Position numbers and translations under genes: made by a program. A stretch of 64,000 nt of DNA from Nocardioides malaquae (lineage in GTDB: Bacteria > Actinomycetota > Actinomycetes > Propionibacteriales > Nocardioidaceae): contig NZ_JADCSA010000003.1 in NCBI RefSeq assembly GCF_015070385.1, forward strand, positions 210,764 through 274,763. The letters run 5' to 3'. Below are positions 63,239 to 64,000 of this stretch, one piece after another. How positions within the stretch are numbered: the first letter of the stretch is position 1; the number at the start of each line of letters is the position of its first letter. The notes under the pieces were generated by a model. It had not been told where the DNA came from, did not search any database, and was given only the letters and a program-made list of their open reading frames with translations.

Positions 63239-64000
63239 TCAGGGGTCGCGCAGCGCGACGGTCCTGCCGGAACTGACGAGGAAGCTCTCGCCGTGGGGAC
63301 CGATCCAGAGGTGTTCGGGTGGCCGGGTGGGTCTCGGGTTCGCCGGATCCCCCACTGGGTCGCCGAACAGATCGGGTAGTGCTTCGTAGCGCCAGCTTCC
63401 GTGGGTCTTGACCCGGTGGTGTCGCCGGCAGAGCGGGGCGAGGTTGTCCGGGCGGGTGCCCGAGGTCTCGTGGGGATCGTCTGGGTCGCCGGGACGGTCG
63501 GGCTCCCAGGGGTCGACGTGGTCAAGGTCGCCCGACCTCGCGTCGCGGCCGCAGTAGGGGAACACACAGTCCCGGTGCCGCAGCACCACCTGGTCGCGCA
63601 TCCGCGGCGGCGGGTCGTGCCTCGGGGACCACGTCGCGTCGGCCAGGTCGAGGACCGGAGTCACGCTCACTCGGGTCCGATCCAGCCAGGACTTCAACAG
63701 CTCCGAGGTGATCGCCCCGAGGCGCTCGACCTCCGCCACCGTCACCTCACCAGTCCCCGCGGCGAGCGTGACCAGGTCGGCGAGCGAGGTGTGGACGTAC
63801 AACTTGAGCGCCAGGCCTGGTGGCCGGGCCACACCTCCGGCCGGGCCCCCACCGGCCGCGCCCCCACCGGTCTTCGCCGTCGCTGCGTCCTCGGCGGCGA
63901 ACCCGAACGCCAGCTGGCCTGCACCCTCGCGCGCCAGCGACACGAGTGCCTTCACCCGGCGCGCACCGACCGGGTCCTCATCACCCGCACCCGCGAGGGC
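63239..64000 (-). CDS. DUF222/13E12-type HNH endonuclease, N-terminus beyond the window
   Basis: The frame is open to the right edge, so only the C-terminal 253 residues are seen. The DUF222-like region (KLYVHTSLADLVTLAAGTGEVTV...) is followed by the HNH nuclease: HRDCVFPYCGRDARSGDLDHVDPW with the C-x2-C-like pair and D-H metal ligands. Asn in PDNLAPLCRRHHRVKTHGSW completes the H-N-H set. The family is multicopy in actinobacteria and its function (mobile intein-free nuclease or repair) is not established. A Gly/Pro-rich stretch precedes the DUF222 part. Confidence 0.9.
   Translation of the reverse strand, partial: ALAGAGDEDPVGARRVKALVSLAREGAGQLAFGFAAEDAATAKTGGGAAGGGPAGGVARPPGLALKLYVHTSLADLVTLAAGTGEVTVAEVERLGAITSELLKSWLDRTRVSVTPVLDLADATWSPRHDPPPRMRDQVVLRHRDCVFPYCGRDARSGDLDHVDPWEPDRPGDPDDPHETSGTRPDNLAPLCRRHHRVKTHGSWRYEALPDLFGDPVGDPANPRPTRPPEHLWIGPHGESFLVSSGRTVALRDP

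Overview
The window is chromosomal DNA from a high-GC Gram-positive bacterium. Strong G/C third-position bias, frequent GTG starts, CGTACG-rich codon pairs, the actinobacterial core order ppx - DUF501 - ftsB - eno - mazG - mfd and pth - rplY - prs - glmU, and a DUF222/HNH gene all point to Actinomycetota. Nocardioidaceae (a Nocardioides-like organism) is my best guess. I see no rRNA operon, CRISPR array, intact insertion sequence or prophage.

Layout. 1-11 kb holds housekeeping and surface genes: a truncated secreted protein, a TetR regulator, a PepSY-like lipoprotein, a yigZ gene with a 3' frameshift, a TauE exporter, cystathionine beta-synthase, an SGNH hydrolase, a BI-1 membrane protein, a secreted beta-propeller protein and a quinone-oxidoreductase-like enzyme. 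11-23 kb is the conserved core block on the minus strand: an unusual tRNA with a UAA anticodon, peptide deformylase, an ACT-domain protein, a family-5 type uracil-DNA glycosylase, ppx, DUF501, ftsB, eno, an endonuclease/exonuclease/phosphatase (EEP) protein, mazG, a SurA-like lipoprotein and mfd.

23-46 kb is an accessory surface-polysaccharide island lying between mfd and pth. It encodes a secreted Lys-rich protein behind a DasR-like palindrome, a CysQ-type phosphatase, two GH26-like secreted hydrolases (one fused to a propeller), two very large secreted propeller/PKD/jelly-roll proteins (one with a fibrinogen-like domain), an APH-like kinase, two PAPS-type sulfotransferases, a Wzx-like flippase, a Wzz-like protein with a degenerate kinase domain and a Glu/Pro-repeat tail, a Wzy/ligase-like protein, one GT2 glycosyltransferase and the initiating sugar-phosphate transferase. 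The simplest reading is a Wzx/Wzy pathway for a sulfated exopolysaccharide. CysQ would recycle the PAP by-product of the sulfotransferases, and the secreted proteins would bind or trim the polymer.

46-54 kb returns to core genes (pth, rplY, prs, glmU) with a neutral-ceramidase-like enzyme and a TetR regulator inserted. 54.9-55.6 kb is a decayed scar: a lacI 3' remnant and a frameshifted nuclease-like remnant abutting a structurally odd tRNA-Gln-like gene. 55.6-64 kb carries an ATP-dependent DNA ligase and, separately, a LigD-type polymerase (NHEJ-type repair), a GT4-Stealth fusion protein, small regulators and membrane proteins, and the C-terminal part of a DUF222/HNH protein cut by the window edge.

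Start codons were chosen from reading frame, visible Shine-Dalgarno-like sequences and overlap with neighbours. No database search was possible, so family names rest on motifs I can read in the translations.
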